A stretch of DNA of 7,718 nt from an uncultured Clostridium sp. (GTDB lineage: Bacteria > Bacillota > Clostridia > TANB77 > CAG-508), in contig USEX01000031.1 in assembly GCA_900553755.1 (NCBI GenBank), forward strand, positions 1 to 7,718, written 5' to 3'. The notes under the pieces were generated by a model. The model had not been told where the DNA came from, did not search any database, and saw nothing but the letters and a program-made list of their open reading frames with translations. Each line of letters opens with the position of its first letter. The stretch's first letter is position 1. Made by a program: the position numbers and the translations under genes. Shown here piece by piece: positions 1-5,994 of this stretch.

Positions 1-490
<490 letters not shown>

Positions 491-556
491 ACAAGTTTAG
501 CTGAAAGATATAAAACTTCTATGTATTTTTGAGTGTGCTGAAAAGTGCATAATATT

Positions 557-673
557 TCTGGTGAAAATGACTAAGAGGAAATACCTGTACCCATGCCGAA
601 CACAGAAGTCAAGCTCTTAAGTGCCGAAGATATTTACGGGTTACCCTGTTGAGAAAATAGGTCTTCGCCAGAT
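557..673 (+). rRNA. rrf: 5S ribosomal RNA
   Basis: The conserved core ACCCATGCCGAACACAGAAG is at 590-609, followed by CAAGCTCTTAAGTGCCGAAG as in clostridial 5S genes. The ends come from helix I: TCTGGTG at 557-563 pairs with CGCCAGA at 666-672 (one G-U pair), giving about 116 nucleotides, which is the normal length. A T-run (TTTTATTTTTTT, 673-684) follows directly. It is the third gene of an rRNA operon whose 16S and most of 23S lie upstream. The exact ends could be off by a few bases. Confidence 0.95.
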
Positions 674-686
674 TTTATTTTTTTAT

Positions 687-739
687 AAATAAAAGTTAGA
701 TATACTAGTTACAAAAATTGGCATATCTAACTTTTATTT
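687..739 (+). terminator. Probable terminator of the rRNA operon: perfect 17-bp inverted repeat
   Basis: The arms at 687-703 and 723-739 (AAATAAAAGTTAGATAT and its exact complement) are perfect over 17 bp around a 19-base loop. The right arm is itself T-rich (CTTTTATTT), and a T-run lies just before the left arm. Position directly after 5S suggests transcription termination. The loop is long and there is no clean T-tract after the right arm, so it is not a textbook intrinsic terminator. The 5S helix I plus the T-run at 673-684 may share the job. Confidence 0.6.
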
Positions 740-766
740 GCATATTTGGGAAAAGTGTGCTATAAT
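738..766 (+). promoter_or_regulatory. Sigma-A type promoter for the unknown gene at 812
   Basis: A -35 element TTGCAT (738-743), a 17-base spacer and a perfect -10 TATAAT (761-766) are present. TG at 758-759 makes an extended -10. Transcription would begin near 773, leaving a leader of about 40 bases. The -35 box overlaps the last two bases of the inverted repeat that follows 5S. Any start codon upstream of about 773 is ruled out by this promoter. Confidence 0.65.
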
Positions 767-811
767 ATATTTTATGTAAACAAAAAAATTTTTATTATAA
801 GGAGAAAATTT

Positions 812-1774
812 ATGGAAAATATAAATAATAAAGAGCAAGAACCAATTAATATGAGTGCAATGTTAGAAGAATATTTAGCAATGAGGAAAAGATATCCCAA
901 AAGACCAATGTCTGAGTGGAATCGTGATCAAACTTTGATTGGTATGGCTAATAAATATAAATATGATAAAAGAACGTTTAACAAAATTTTTGATATGGTT
1001 AACTTGTTTTATCAAAAAAGTTGTGAAGCTGGTGAAAATGGCACATATGACAGATTTGATGAATTGTACAAGGAAGAGATTTTAGGCGATAACAAGAGAA
1101 AATATGATATGACCTCTCTAGTTCATAAATGGATGATAACTCCTGAATATTCTTATACAAAAAATAAAAAGCCATTTAATTTTGTATATGATATAGTTTT
1201 ACAACAGAATAACGATGAAACGACAAAGGAAGTAATCAAAGATTCTTTAGCTTCTAAAGAACTAAAAGAGAACGAAAAACTTATAAAAAGGGTTGGGATA
1301 ACTGAAATAGGGAAACTTATTTATACTTTAGCTTCAGGAGAAAAGAAATTTTTAAAGAATTATATAATAAGAATGAATGAAAATGGAAAGACGAAAGATT
1401 ATTTTGTTTTTTCAGATATAAGTCCAATTTTGATGCATGATGCAGAGTATAGGAGAATGGTTATAGAAGAATTACTTTCAGAAAATAATATAACTTTATC
1501 AAATCTTAATGGATATATAGGTGAAATAAAGTCACAAATCAATAAAAAGGAAGAATTAGAAAACAATAATACTAAAAAACATAGAAATTCAGATAAAGGA
1601 AAAGAATCAGAAGAGTTGTATTCATATACTTATACTAATACGAGTGATGAATATGAATTAGAATATGATGCTATTGCTGCAACTGCGATGTTTTATTTAA
1701 ACAGAATAAATGAATTTTATGAAACAGAGAAAGATAAAAAAGAGAGAGATATAAATGATGAAGAAGATAAATAA
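812..1774 (+). CDS. Protein of unknown function, 320 residues
   Basis: I do not recognise this protein or a domain in it. The start at 812 is chosen because AAGGAG (799-804) sits 7 bases upstream; the frame is open back to 746, but that stretch holds the promoter. The product is soluble-looking, highly charged and Lys/Glu/Asn-rich, with no signal peptide or membrane segment. Residues 1-110 look like a helical globular region (SEWNRDQTLIGMANKYKYDK at 34-53), and another ordered stretch runs to about 240. Residues 245-270 are a Lys/Asn/Glu-rich low-complexity linker. A Tyr-rich acidic segment (YSYTYTNTSDEYELEYD, 270-286) and a last amphipathic helix (AIAATAMFYLNRINEFYETE) follow, and the tail is acidic. 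It overlaps the downstream flavoprotein gene by 20 bases and probably shares its transcript. Base composition matches its neighbours. That it is a real gene is well supported by its promoter, ribosome site and length; its role is open. Confidence 0.8.
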   Translation: MENINNKEQEPINMSAMLEEYLAMRKRYPKRPMSEWNRDQTLIGMANKYKYDKRTFNKIFDMVNLFYQKSCEAGENGTYDRFDELYKEEILGDNKRKYDMTSLVHKWMITPEYSYTKNKKPFNFVYDIVLQQNNDETTKEVIKDSLASKELKENEKLIKRVGITEIGKLIYTLASGEKKFLKNYIIRMNENGKTKDYFVFSDISPILMHDAEYRRMVIEELLSENNITLSNLNGYIGEIKSQINKKEELENNNTKKHRNSDKGKESEELYSYTYTNTSDEYELEYDAIAATAMFYLNRINEFYETEKDKKERDINDEEDK

Positions 1775-2354
1775 TAATAAAAAAGTAGAAAGAACCATGT
1801 GGAAATCAGGAACATTTATATATCCAATTCCTGCTGTAATGGTGTCATGTGGAACCATGGAAAAAGCTAATATTATTACTGTTGCATGGACTGGAATCTT
1901 GAATACAAATCCAGCAACATGTTATATATCAGTCAGACCAGAAAGATATTCACATGATATTATAAAGAAAAATGGTGAGTTTGTAATAAATTTAACAAAT
2001 CAAGAATTGGCTTATACAACTGATTGGTGTGGAGCAAAGACTGGTGCAAAAGTAGATAAATTCAAAGAAATGCACTTACACAAAGAAAAAGCAAATTTTG
2101 TTAAAGCTCCATTAATTTCAGAAAGTCCAGTTTGTGTTGAATGCAAAGTAAGAGAAATAGTTAAACTAGGAAGCCATGACATGTTTATTGCAGACGTTCT
2201 TTCAATAGATGTTGATAATAGATATATAGACAAAAACGGAAGTTTTGATATAAGTAAGTGCAATTTAATAGCGTATGCTAATGGAGGATATTATCCATTA
2301 GGAAAGAAAATTGGAAAATTTGGATATTCGGTTCAAAAAAAGAAGAAAAAATAG
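1755..2354 (+). CDS. Flavin reductase-like domain protein (FMN-binding flavoprotein)
   Basis: This is a member of the flavin-reductase-like family (COG1853, DIM6/NTAB type), split-barrel proteins that bind FMN. Family landmarks are YPIPAVMVSCG (23-33), NIITVAWTG (39-47), the SVRPERYSHDII stretch (59-70), GEFVINL (74-80), TDWCGAKTGAKVDKF (89-103) and the closing LIAYANGGYYPLGKKIGKFGYSV. The length of 199 residues is close to the usual 190 or so. The start is uncertain: ATGATG at 1755-1760 would overlap the upstream gene by 20 bases and lacks a clear Shine-Dalgarno site (only GAGAGAG nearby). ATG at 1797 (residue 15, just before WKSGTFIYP) would give a product closer to the conserved core. The protein ends in five lysines from an A-rich run. 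Substrate and electron donor cannot be read from sequence; many relatives are uncharacterised. No terminator is seen between it and the next promoter. Confidence 0.9.
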   Translation: MMKKINNNKKVERTMWKSGTFIYPIPAVMVSCGTMEKANIITVAWTGILNTNPATCYISVRPERYSHDIIKKNGEFVINLTNQELAYTTDWCGAKTGAKVDKFKEMHLHKEKANFVKAPLISESPVCVECKVREIVKLGSHDMFIADVLSIDVDNRYIDKNGSFDISKCNLIAYANGGYYPLGKKIGKFGYSVQKKKKK

Positions 2355-2364
2355 CTTCAAACAA

Positions 2365-2393
2365 TTGACATATAAGCGAATACGTGATAAAAT
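2365..2393 (+). promoter_or_regulatory. Strong promoter of the rpmG-secE-nusG-rpl cluster
   Basis: A consensus -35 TTGACA (2365-2370), exactly 17 bases, then TAAAAT (2388-2393), five of six matches to TATAAT. TG at 2385-2386 adds an extended -10 element. It begins only 11 bases after the flavoprotein stop. The predicted start is near 2400, giving a leader of about 67 bases before rpmG. Strength fits a ribosomal-protein operon. Confidence 0.8.
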
Positions 2394-2397
2394 ATTT

Positions 2398-2423
2398 AAG
2401 CATATGCGATATGGCATATGCTT
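2398..2423 (+). promoter_or_regulatory. Hairpin at the predicted 5' end of the ribosomal-protein mRNA
   Basis: AAGCATATGC (2398-2407) and GCATATGCTT (2414-2423) form a perfect 10-bp stem around a 6-base loop. No T-tract follows, so it is not a terminator. It coincides with the predicted transcription start near 2400. It could therefore be a 5'-terminal stem that shields the mRNA from 5'-end decay, or a DNA operator at +1. The sequence cannot separate these. Confidence 0.5.
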
Positions 2424-2466
2424 GTATGAATTAGAAAAAAGCTAATAATGGCTGGAGGTGTATAAA

Positions 2467-2631
2467 ATGGCTGCAAAAGGAGCAAGAGAACCAATAACAT
2501 TGGAATGTACAGAATGTAAAAGAAGAACTTATATGACAGAAAAAAACAAGAAAAACAATACAGATAGATTAGAAATAACAAAGTATTGTAAGTTTTGTCA
2601 AAAACGTACTACACACAAGGAAACAAAATAG
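2467..2631 (+). CDS. rpmG: 50S ribosomal protein L33, zinc-binding form
   Basis: A 54-residue protein of the large ribosomal subunit near the E-site. Its sequence follows the L33 pattern, with ITLECTECKRRTY near the start and LEITKYCKFCQKRTTHKETK at the end. Four cysteines in two CxxC pairs (C14/C17 and C41/C44) form a zinc ribbon, so this is the zinc-requiring (C+) type rather than the cysteine-free paralogue that some Bacillota make in zinc shortage. GGAGGTG at 2454-2460 lies 6 bases before the ATG. It is the first gene of the cluster, and rpmG-secE-nusG is the classic order in Bacillota. Only 20 bases, holding the next ribosome site, separate it from secE. It is short enough for length-limited ORF searches to miss. 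Confidence 0.97.
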   Translation: MAAKGAREPITLECTECKRRTYMTEKNKKNNTDRLEITKYCKFCQKRTTHKETK

Positions 2632-2651
2632 TCCTTTAAGGAGGAAAAGTT

Positions 2652-3026
2652 ATGCCTAAGGAAGCAAAAAGCAAAGAAAGTAAAGTAAAGAAAACAAAAA
2701 CGGCAAAAAATAATAAAAATTTCTTTAAAGATACAAAGGCTGAATTAAAGAAAGTAATTTGGCCAACATCAAAGCAATTAGTAAATAATACTTTAGCAGT
2801 TATTACTATAGTTCTTTTAGTTGGGGTAATAGTTTTTGCGTTAGATGTATGCTTTGAGAAAATAAGTGCATTAGGAGTAAATGGATTAAAATCAATAGCA
2901 TCTAACACAATTAATAGCACTGATACTGAGAATACAGAAAGTGAAAACACTGAACAAGAAGTAACAAGCAGCGAAAAAAATACTACAGAATCAACTGAAG
3001 ACCAAACTGTAGAAAATGACGAATAA
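2652..3026 (+). CDS. secE: Preprotein translocase subunit SecE, with long acidic C-terminal tail
   Basis: SecE clamps the SecY channel in the plasma membrane and is needed for protein export. Residues 1-22 are a Lys-rich cytoplasmic start. FFKDTKAELKKVIWPT (24-39) is the conserved amphipathic helix and hinge, and a single membrane span lies at about 47-66 (LAVITIVLLVGVIVFALDV), as in other Gram-positive SecE proteins. The family is usually 60-75 residues; this one has 124. The excess is mainly a low-complexity Glu/Thr/Ser/Asn tail from about 87 to 124, with only one lysine and several acidic residues. With the known topology (N-terminus inside), the tail would lie outside the cell. AAGGAGG sits 7 bases before the ATG. 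Base use in the tail matches the rest of the gene, and the stop (TAA) is followed by a normal nusG ribosome site, so a frameshift is unlikely. Confidence 0.96.
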   Translation: MPKEAKSKESKVKKTKTAKNNKNFFKDTKAELKKVIWPTSKQLVNNTLAVITIVLLVGVIVFALDVCFEKISALGVNGLKSIASNTINSTDTENTESENTEQEVTSSEKNTTESTEDQTVENDE

Positions 3027-3050
3027 TTATTAAAGGGAGGCTTATTAAGT

Positions 3051-3581
3051 ATGTCTCAAGAAGAATTAGTGCCTAGATGGTATGTAGTACATACATATTC
3101 AGGATATGAAAACAAAGTAAAGACAGACCTTGAAAAGAAAATAAAAAACCAAGAATTAGAAGAATACTTTTTTGATATAGTTGTTCCAATGGAAGAACAA
3201 ATAGAAATTAAGGATGGAAAAAGAAAAGCAAACTTAAAGAAAGTTTTTCCAGGATATGTTCTAATAAAAATGATAGTTACAGAAGAAACTTGGTATATTG
3301 TTAGAAATACTAGAGGTGTAACTGGCTTTGTTGGTTCTGGAACAGATCCTATTCCACTTACTGAAGAAGAAATAAGGAAGATGGGATTTGAAATATCAGA
3401 AGTCAAAGTTGATTATGACGTAAATGATTCAATACAAATAATAGATGGACCATTTAAAGATTATATTGGAGTTGTAAAAGAAATAAACAAAGAAAAACAT
3501 AAAGTAAAAGTATTGGTTTCAATGTTTGGAAGGGAAACTCCAGTAGATATAGACCTTTCACAAGTACAGAAGGTACAATAA
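3051..3581 (+). CDS. nusG: Transcription termination/antitermination factor NusG
   Basis: NusG rides on RNA polymerase and affects pausing and termination, and couples transcription to translation. The NGN domain covers about residues 8-118, with RWYVVHTYSGYENKVK (9-24), the FPGYVLIKM strand (66-74) and WYIVRNTRGVTGFVG (81-95). The KOW domain lies at about 122-176, with the motif around IDGPFKDYIGVVKEIN (131-146) and VSMFGRETPVDIDLSQVQKV at the end. The length of 176 is normal. GGGAGG at 3035-3040 is 10 bases before the ATG, which follows secE by 24 bases. The usual proline in NTPGVTGFVG is arginine here (R88), a small change. It is co-transcribed with secE; an 84-base gap follows before rplK. 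Confidence 0.97.
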   Translation: MSQEELVPRWYVVHTYSGYENKVKTDLEKKIKNQELEEYFFDIVVPMEEQIEIKDGKRKANLKKVFPGYVLIKMIVTEETWYIVRNTRGVTGFVGSGTDPIPLTEEEIRKMGFEISEVKVDYDVNDSIQIIDGPFKDYIGVVKEINKEKHKVKVLVSMFGRETPVDIDLSQVQKVQ

Positions 3582-3616
3582 ATATGTTTAAAAGATTTAA
3601 GTTTAACTTAATCTAT

Positions 3617-3645
3617 TTAATAAATTATTTTGTTTAATATACAAT
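3617..3645 (+). promoter_or_regulatory. Possible weak internal promoter before rplK
   Basis: In the 84-base gap between nusG and rplK, TACAAT (3640-3645) could serve as a -10, with a poor -35 (TTAATA, 3617-3622) 17 bases upstream. The region is almost pure A/T, so chance matches are expected. An imperfect hairpin at 3594-3615 lies just before it. The cluster can be read from the 2365 promoter without this one. Confidence 0.25.
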
Positions 3646-3665
3646 ACTAAAAGGAGGTGCAAGAA

Positions 3666-4094
3666 ATGGCAGAGAAAGAAATCACAAATGTAATTAAATT
3701 ACAAATACCTGCAGGTAAAGCTACACCAGCTCCACCAGTAGGACCAGCATTAGGTGGTAGTGGTGTAAACATCATGCAATTTGTTAAAGAATTTAATGAT
3801 AGAACTGCAAACCAACCTGGAATGATAATCCCAGTTGTTATAACAGTTTATAAAGATAAGACTTTTGAATTCATTACAAAAGTACCACCAGTAGCAGTAT
3901 TAATTAAAAAAGCTGCTAAAATAGAAAAGGCTTCTGGAAAGCCAAATAAAGAAAAAGTTGCAACAATTACAAAAGCACAAGTAGAAGAGATAGCTAAACA
4001 AAAAATGCCTGATTTAAATGCAGCATCACTTGAAGCTGCAATGAGCATGGTAGCAGGTACAGCTCGTTCTATGGGTGTTGTAGTTGCAGAATAA
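3666..4094 (+). CDS. rplK: 50S ribosomal protein L11
   Basis: L11 binds 23S rRNA at the GTPase-associated centre at the base of the L12 stalk and takes part in factor-driven GTP hydrolysis and the stringent response. The N-terminal domain (about 1-70) holds the Pro-rich loop TPAPPVGPALG (20-30) where thiostrepton-class drugs bind. The rRNA-binding C-terminal domain (about 75-142) ends with GTARSMGVVV. The length of 142 is normal. The ATG at 3666 is chosen over the in-frame GTG at 3657 because the GTG is part of the ribosome site AAGGAGGTG (3651-3659). One oddity: after PALG the family nearly always has Gln plus a variable residue before GVNI, whereas this protein has Gly-Ser (31-32). rplA follows after 49 bases. 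Confidence 0.97.
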   Translation: MAEKEITNVIKLQIPAGKATPAPPVGPALGGSGVNIMQFVKEFNDRTANQPGMIIPVVITVYKDKTFEFITKVPPVAVLIKKAAKIEKASGKPNKEKVATITKAQVEEIAKQKMPDLNAASLEAAMSMVAGTARSMGVVVAE

Positions 4095-4143
4095 TATTAA
4101 ATTGGGAGAGCTATAAGCTCGATATTACCAAAAGGAGGAAATA

Positions 4144-4827
4144 ATGTCAAAAGGAAAAAGATATGCAGAAAGTGCAAAATTAGTTGATAAAACAAAACTA
4201 TATAGCGCTAATGAAGCATTAGAATTAATCGAAAAAATGCCAAAAGCAAAATTCGATGAAACAGTTGAACTACATGTTAAATTAGGTGTAGATTCAAAGC
4301 ATGCTGACCAACAAGTAAGAGGTACAACAGTACTTCCAAATGGAACAGGAAAAACACAAAGAGTATTAGTATTTGCTAAAGGTCAAAAAGCTGACGAAGC
4401 TTTAAAAGCAGGAGCAGATTTTGTAGGAGCAGAAGAATTAATACCAAAAATTGAAAAAGAAAACTGGTTCGATTATGATGTTATAGTTGCAACACCAGAC
4501 ATGATGGGTGTTGTAGGCAGATTAGGTAAAGTATTAGGACCAAAAGGCTTAATGCCAAACCCTAAATCAGGAACAGTAACTATGGATGTTACAAAAGCTA
4601 TAAGCGAAATTAAATCTGGTAAAGTAGAATATAGATTGGACAAAAACAACATTATTCACTTAGGATTTGGAAAAGTTTCATTTGGAACTGAAAAATTAGC
4701 TGAAAACTATAGCACTATAATAGATGCTATAATCAAAGCAAAACCAGCAGCAGCAAAAGGACAATACATTAAGAGTGTTGCAATTTCTACAACAATGGGT
4801 CCAAGTATGTATATTGATCAAAAATAA
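4144..4827 (+). CDS. rplA: 50S ribosomal protein L1
   Basis: L1 forms the mobile stalk that helps move deacylated tRNA out of the E-site, and in many bacteria it represses its own mRNA. The family signature GRLGKVLGPKGLMPNPKSGT lies at 125-144. GVDSKHADQQVRGTTVLPNG (48-67) and VEYRLDKNNIIHLGFGKVSF (161-180) are the usual L1 blocks of domain I. The length of 227 is close to the typical 229-232. AAAGGAGG lies shortly before the ATG. In the 49-base gap after rplK there is a small perfect GAGCT-ATA-AGCTC hairpin; I cannot tell whether it matters. The gene is followed by the L10 leader, so rplJ-rplL expression can be set apart from that of rplK-rplA. Confidence 0.97.
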   Translation: MSKGKRYAESAKLVDKTKLYSANEALELIEKMPKAKFDETVELHVKLGVDSKHADQQVRGTTVLPNGTGKTQRVLVFAKGQKADEALKAGADFVGAEELIPKIEKENWFDYDVIVATPDMMGVVGRLGKVLGPKGLMPNPKSGTVTMDVTKAISEIKSGKVEYRLDKNNIIHLGFGKVSFGTEKLAENYSTIIDAIIKAKPAAAKGQYIKSVAISTTMGPSMYIDQK

Positions 4828-4836
4828 TTTATGATA

Positions 4837-4939
4837 TATAGCCATAGACAGTAGGCATTAAGATAAGTCCTACCGAGGCATAGAGAACGGATTATCCAAT
4901 CTTTATAGCCTCAGGCTATACGGATTGGATTTATTTTTT
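4837..4939 (+). promoter_or_regulatory. L10 (rplJ-rplL) leader: attenuation switch
   Basis: This matches the ribosomal protein L10 leader of Bacillota, with the conserved blocks ATAGACAGTAGG (4844-4855) and AAGTCCTACCGAGGCATAG (4865-4883). The L10-binding structure has an outer stem 4837-4843 with 4877-4882 (TATAGCC with GGCATA, one bulged A) and an inner stem GTAGG/CCTAC (4851-4855, 4869-4873). An alternative stem, 4875-4886 with 4900-4912, gives 12 pairs with one bulge and one wobble. It takes up both the 3' strand of the outer stem and part of the terminator. Known in the family: excess L10-L12 complex binds the leader and favours termination. The three structures seen here fit that scheme. 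Confidence 0.92.
4894..4939 (+). terminator. Attenuator terminator in the L10 leader
   Basis: ATCCAATC (4894-4901) pairs with GATTGGAT (4923-4930) and TATAGCC (4904-4910) with GGCTATA (4914-4920), separated by a 2 x 2 internal loop and closed by TCA. TTATTTTTT (4931-4939) follows. This is a strong intrinsic terminator placed 46 bases before rplJ, so only part of the transcripts should reach rplJ-rplL. An in-frame TTG at 4925 lies inside it and is not the rplJ start. Confidence 0.9.
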
Positions 4940-4984
4940 GGGATTGTGTATCCAATAAAAACAAAACCAGGAGGTGAATTAAAA

Positions 4985-5485
4985 ATGGCAAATGAAAAAA
5001 ATATAGCAGTAAAAAAAGCAGAAGTAGAAAAATTAGCTGAAGAAATAAAAGAAGCTAAAGTAGTACTTTTAACAGATTATAGAGGAGTAACAGTTTCTGA
5101 TGATACAGAATTAAGAAACGCAATAAGAGACTCACATGCTGAATACAAAATTATAAAGAACAATATAACAAGAAGAGCTTTAGATTTAAATGGAAACAAT
5201 GAACTAGATAGTTTATTAGTAGGACCAACAGCAGTTGTTATAGGAAAGGAAGATTACCTAGAACCAGCTAAAGCAATATACAACTTCACAAAAACACATG
5301 AATTCTATAAAATTAAAGGTGGTATAATAGAAGGAAAAGTTATGACAGCAGAAGAAATAATAACTCTTGCTAAATTACCATCAAGACAAGAATTACTTGC
5401 AAAACTTGCTGGTGCATTACTTGGAAATATTACGAAACTTGCAGTTGCACTTGATCAAGTAAAGGCTCAAAAAGAAAACGCTTAG
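4985..5485 (+). CDS. rplJ: 50S ribosomal protein L10
   Basis: L10 anchors the L12 dimers to 23S rRNA at the stalk base and, as a complex with L12, regulates its own operon. Residues 1-130 form the rRNA-binding globular domain: the start KKAEVEKLAEEIKEAKVVLL (10-29), TDYRGVTV (30-37), YKIIKNNITRRAL (54-66) and LLVGPTAVVIG (77-87). KLPSRQELLAKLAGALLGNI then leads into the C-terminal helix that carries L12 dimers. The length of 166 is typical. The start at 4985 is set by AGGAGGTG (4969-4976), 8 bases upstream; the frame is open further up but runs into the terminator. A 7-bp inverted repeat (5465-5471 with 5486-5492) straddles the stop codon. rplL follows after 76 bases. Confidence 0.97.
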   Translation: MANEKNIAVKKAEVEKLAEEIKEAKVVLLTDYRGVTVSDDTELRNAIRDSHAEYKIIKNNITRRALDLNGNNELDSLLVGPTAVVIGKEDYLEPAKAIYNFTKTHEFYKIKGGIIEGKVMTAEEIITLAKLPSRQELLAKLAGALLGNITKLAVALDQVKAQKENA

Positions 5486-5492
5486 TTTGAGC
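5465..5492 (+). repeat. Inverted repeat straddling the rplJ stop codon
   Basis: GCTCAAA (5465-5471) and TTTGAGC (5486-5492) can pair over 7 bp around a 14-base loop that contains the rplJ stop. It is followed by A's rather than T's, so it is not a terminator on the + strand. It could protect an mRNA 3' end or affect rplL translation, which must exceed that of rplJ because L12 is present in several copies per ribosome. It could also be chance. Confidence 0.3.
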
Positions 5493-5561
5493 AAAAAATA
5501 TTCACATTGCCGTGAAAGAACGTAAAGTTCAATAAATAATAAAATAAGGAGGAATTTTAAA

Positions 5562-5927
5562 ATGGCAAAAATAGATGAATTATTAGAAAGCATAGATGCT
5601 TTATCAGTAGCTGAATTAGCTGAATTAGTAAAAGGAATAGAAGAAAAATATGGAGTATCTGCAGCAGCAGTTGCAGCACCTGTAGCAGGTGGAGCTGCAG
5701 CAGCAGCTGAAGAAAAAACATCATTTGATGTAGTATTAACAGACGTAGGAGCAAACAAAATCCAAGTAATCAAAGTTGTTAGAGATGCAACAGGTTTAGG
5801 ATTAAAAGAAGCTAAAGAATTAGTTGATGGTGCTCCAAAAACAGTTAAAGAAGGAGCTTCTAAAGAAGAAGCTGAAGAATTAAAAGCTAAATTCACAGAA
5901 GCAGGAGCTGTTATCGAATTAAAATAA
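5562..5927 (+). CDS. rplL: 50S ribosomal protein L7/L12
   Basis: L12 forms the flexible stalk, the only multi-copy ribosomal protein, and recruits and stimulates the translational GTPases. The N-terminal dimerisation helices are at 1-32 (MAKIDELLESIDALSVAELA), followed by the Ala-rich flexible hinge at about 33-50. The factor-binding C-terminal domain is at about 52-121 and includes KIQVIKVVRDATGLGLKEAK with the conserved KxVKxVRxxTGLGLKEAK pattern. The length of 121 is normal. AAGGAGG (5546-5552) is 9 bases before the ATG. This is the last gene of the cluster: a perfect hairpin terminator follows after 17 bases. In most Bacillota rpoB and rpoC come next, but not here. A long ORF on the opposite strand is an artefact of the Ala-rich codons. 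Confidence 0.98.
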   Translation: MAKIDELLESIDALSVAELAELVKGIEEKYGVSAAAVAAPVAGGAAAAAEEKTSFDVVLTDVGANKIQVIKVVRDATGLGLKEAKELVDGAPKTVKEGASKEEAEELKAKFTEAGAVIELK

Positions 5928-5944
5928 TTTTGATAATATACAAT

Positions 5945-5985
5945 AAAAATAACACTTGTAAATGTATACAAGTGTTATTTTTTAT
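5945..5985. terminator. Bidirectional intrinsic terminator between rplL and plsX
   Basis: The arms 5945-5960 and 5967-5982 are exact complements over 16 bp around a 6-base loop, with a core of AACACTTGTA/TACAAGTGTT. T-runs flank it on both strands (TTATTTTTT on +, TTATTTTTATT on -). It lies between the convergent ends of rplL and plsX and should serve both. Confidence 0.93.
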
Positions 5986-5994
5986 GGAATAAAA

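Noticed and set aside
746..811. N-terminal extension of the unknown protein from a TTG at 746
   Set aside because: The stretch contains the TATAAT promoter and the predicted transcription start, and a proper AAGGAG site points to ATG 812.
3594..3615. Hairpin between nusG and rplK as a terminator
   Set aside because: The pairing needs a bulge, is nearly all A/T and lacks a proper T-tract; it is too weak to call.
4925..4984. rplJ start at TTG 4925 (20 extra residues)
   Set aside because: It lies inside the attenuator hairpin and its T-tract; AGGAGGTG and the family start (MANEK...) place the start at 4985.
5417..5971. Long - strand ORF opposite rplJ end and rplL
   Set aside because: It is a shadow of the Ala-rich rplL codons, has no ribosome site, crosses the bidirectional terminator and shows no family resemblance.
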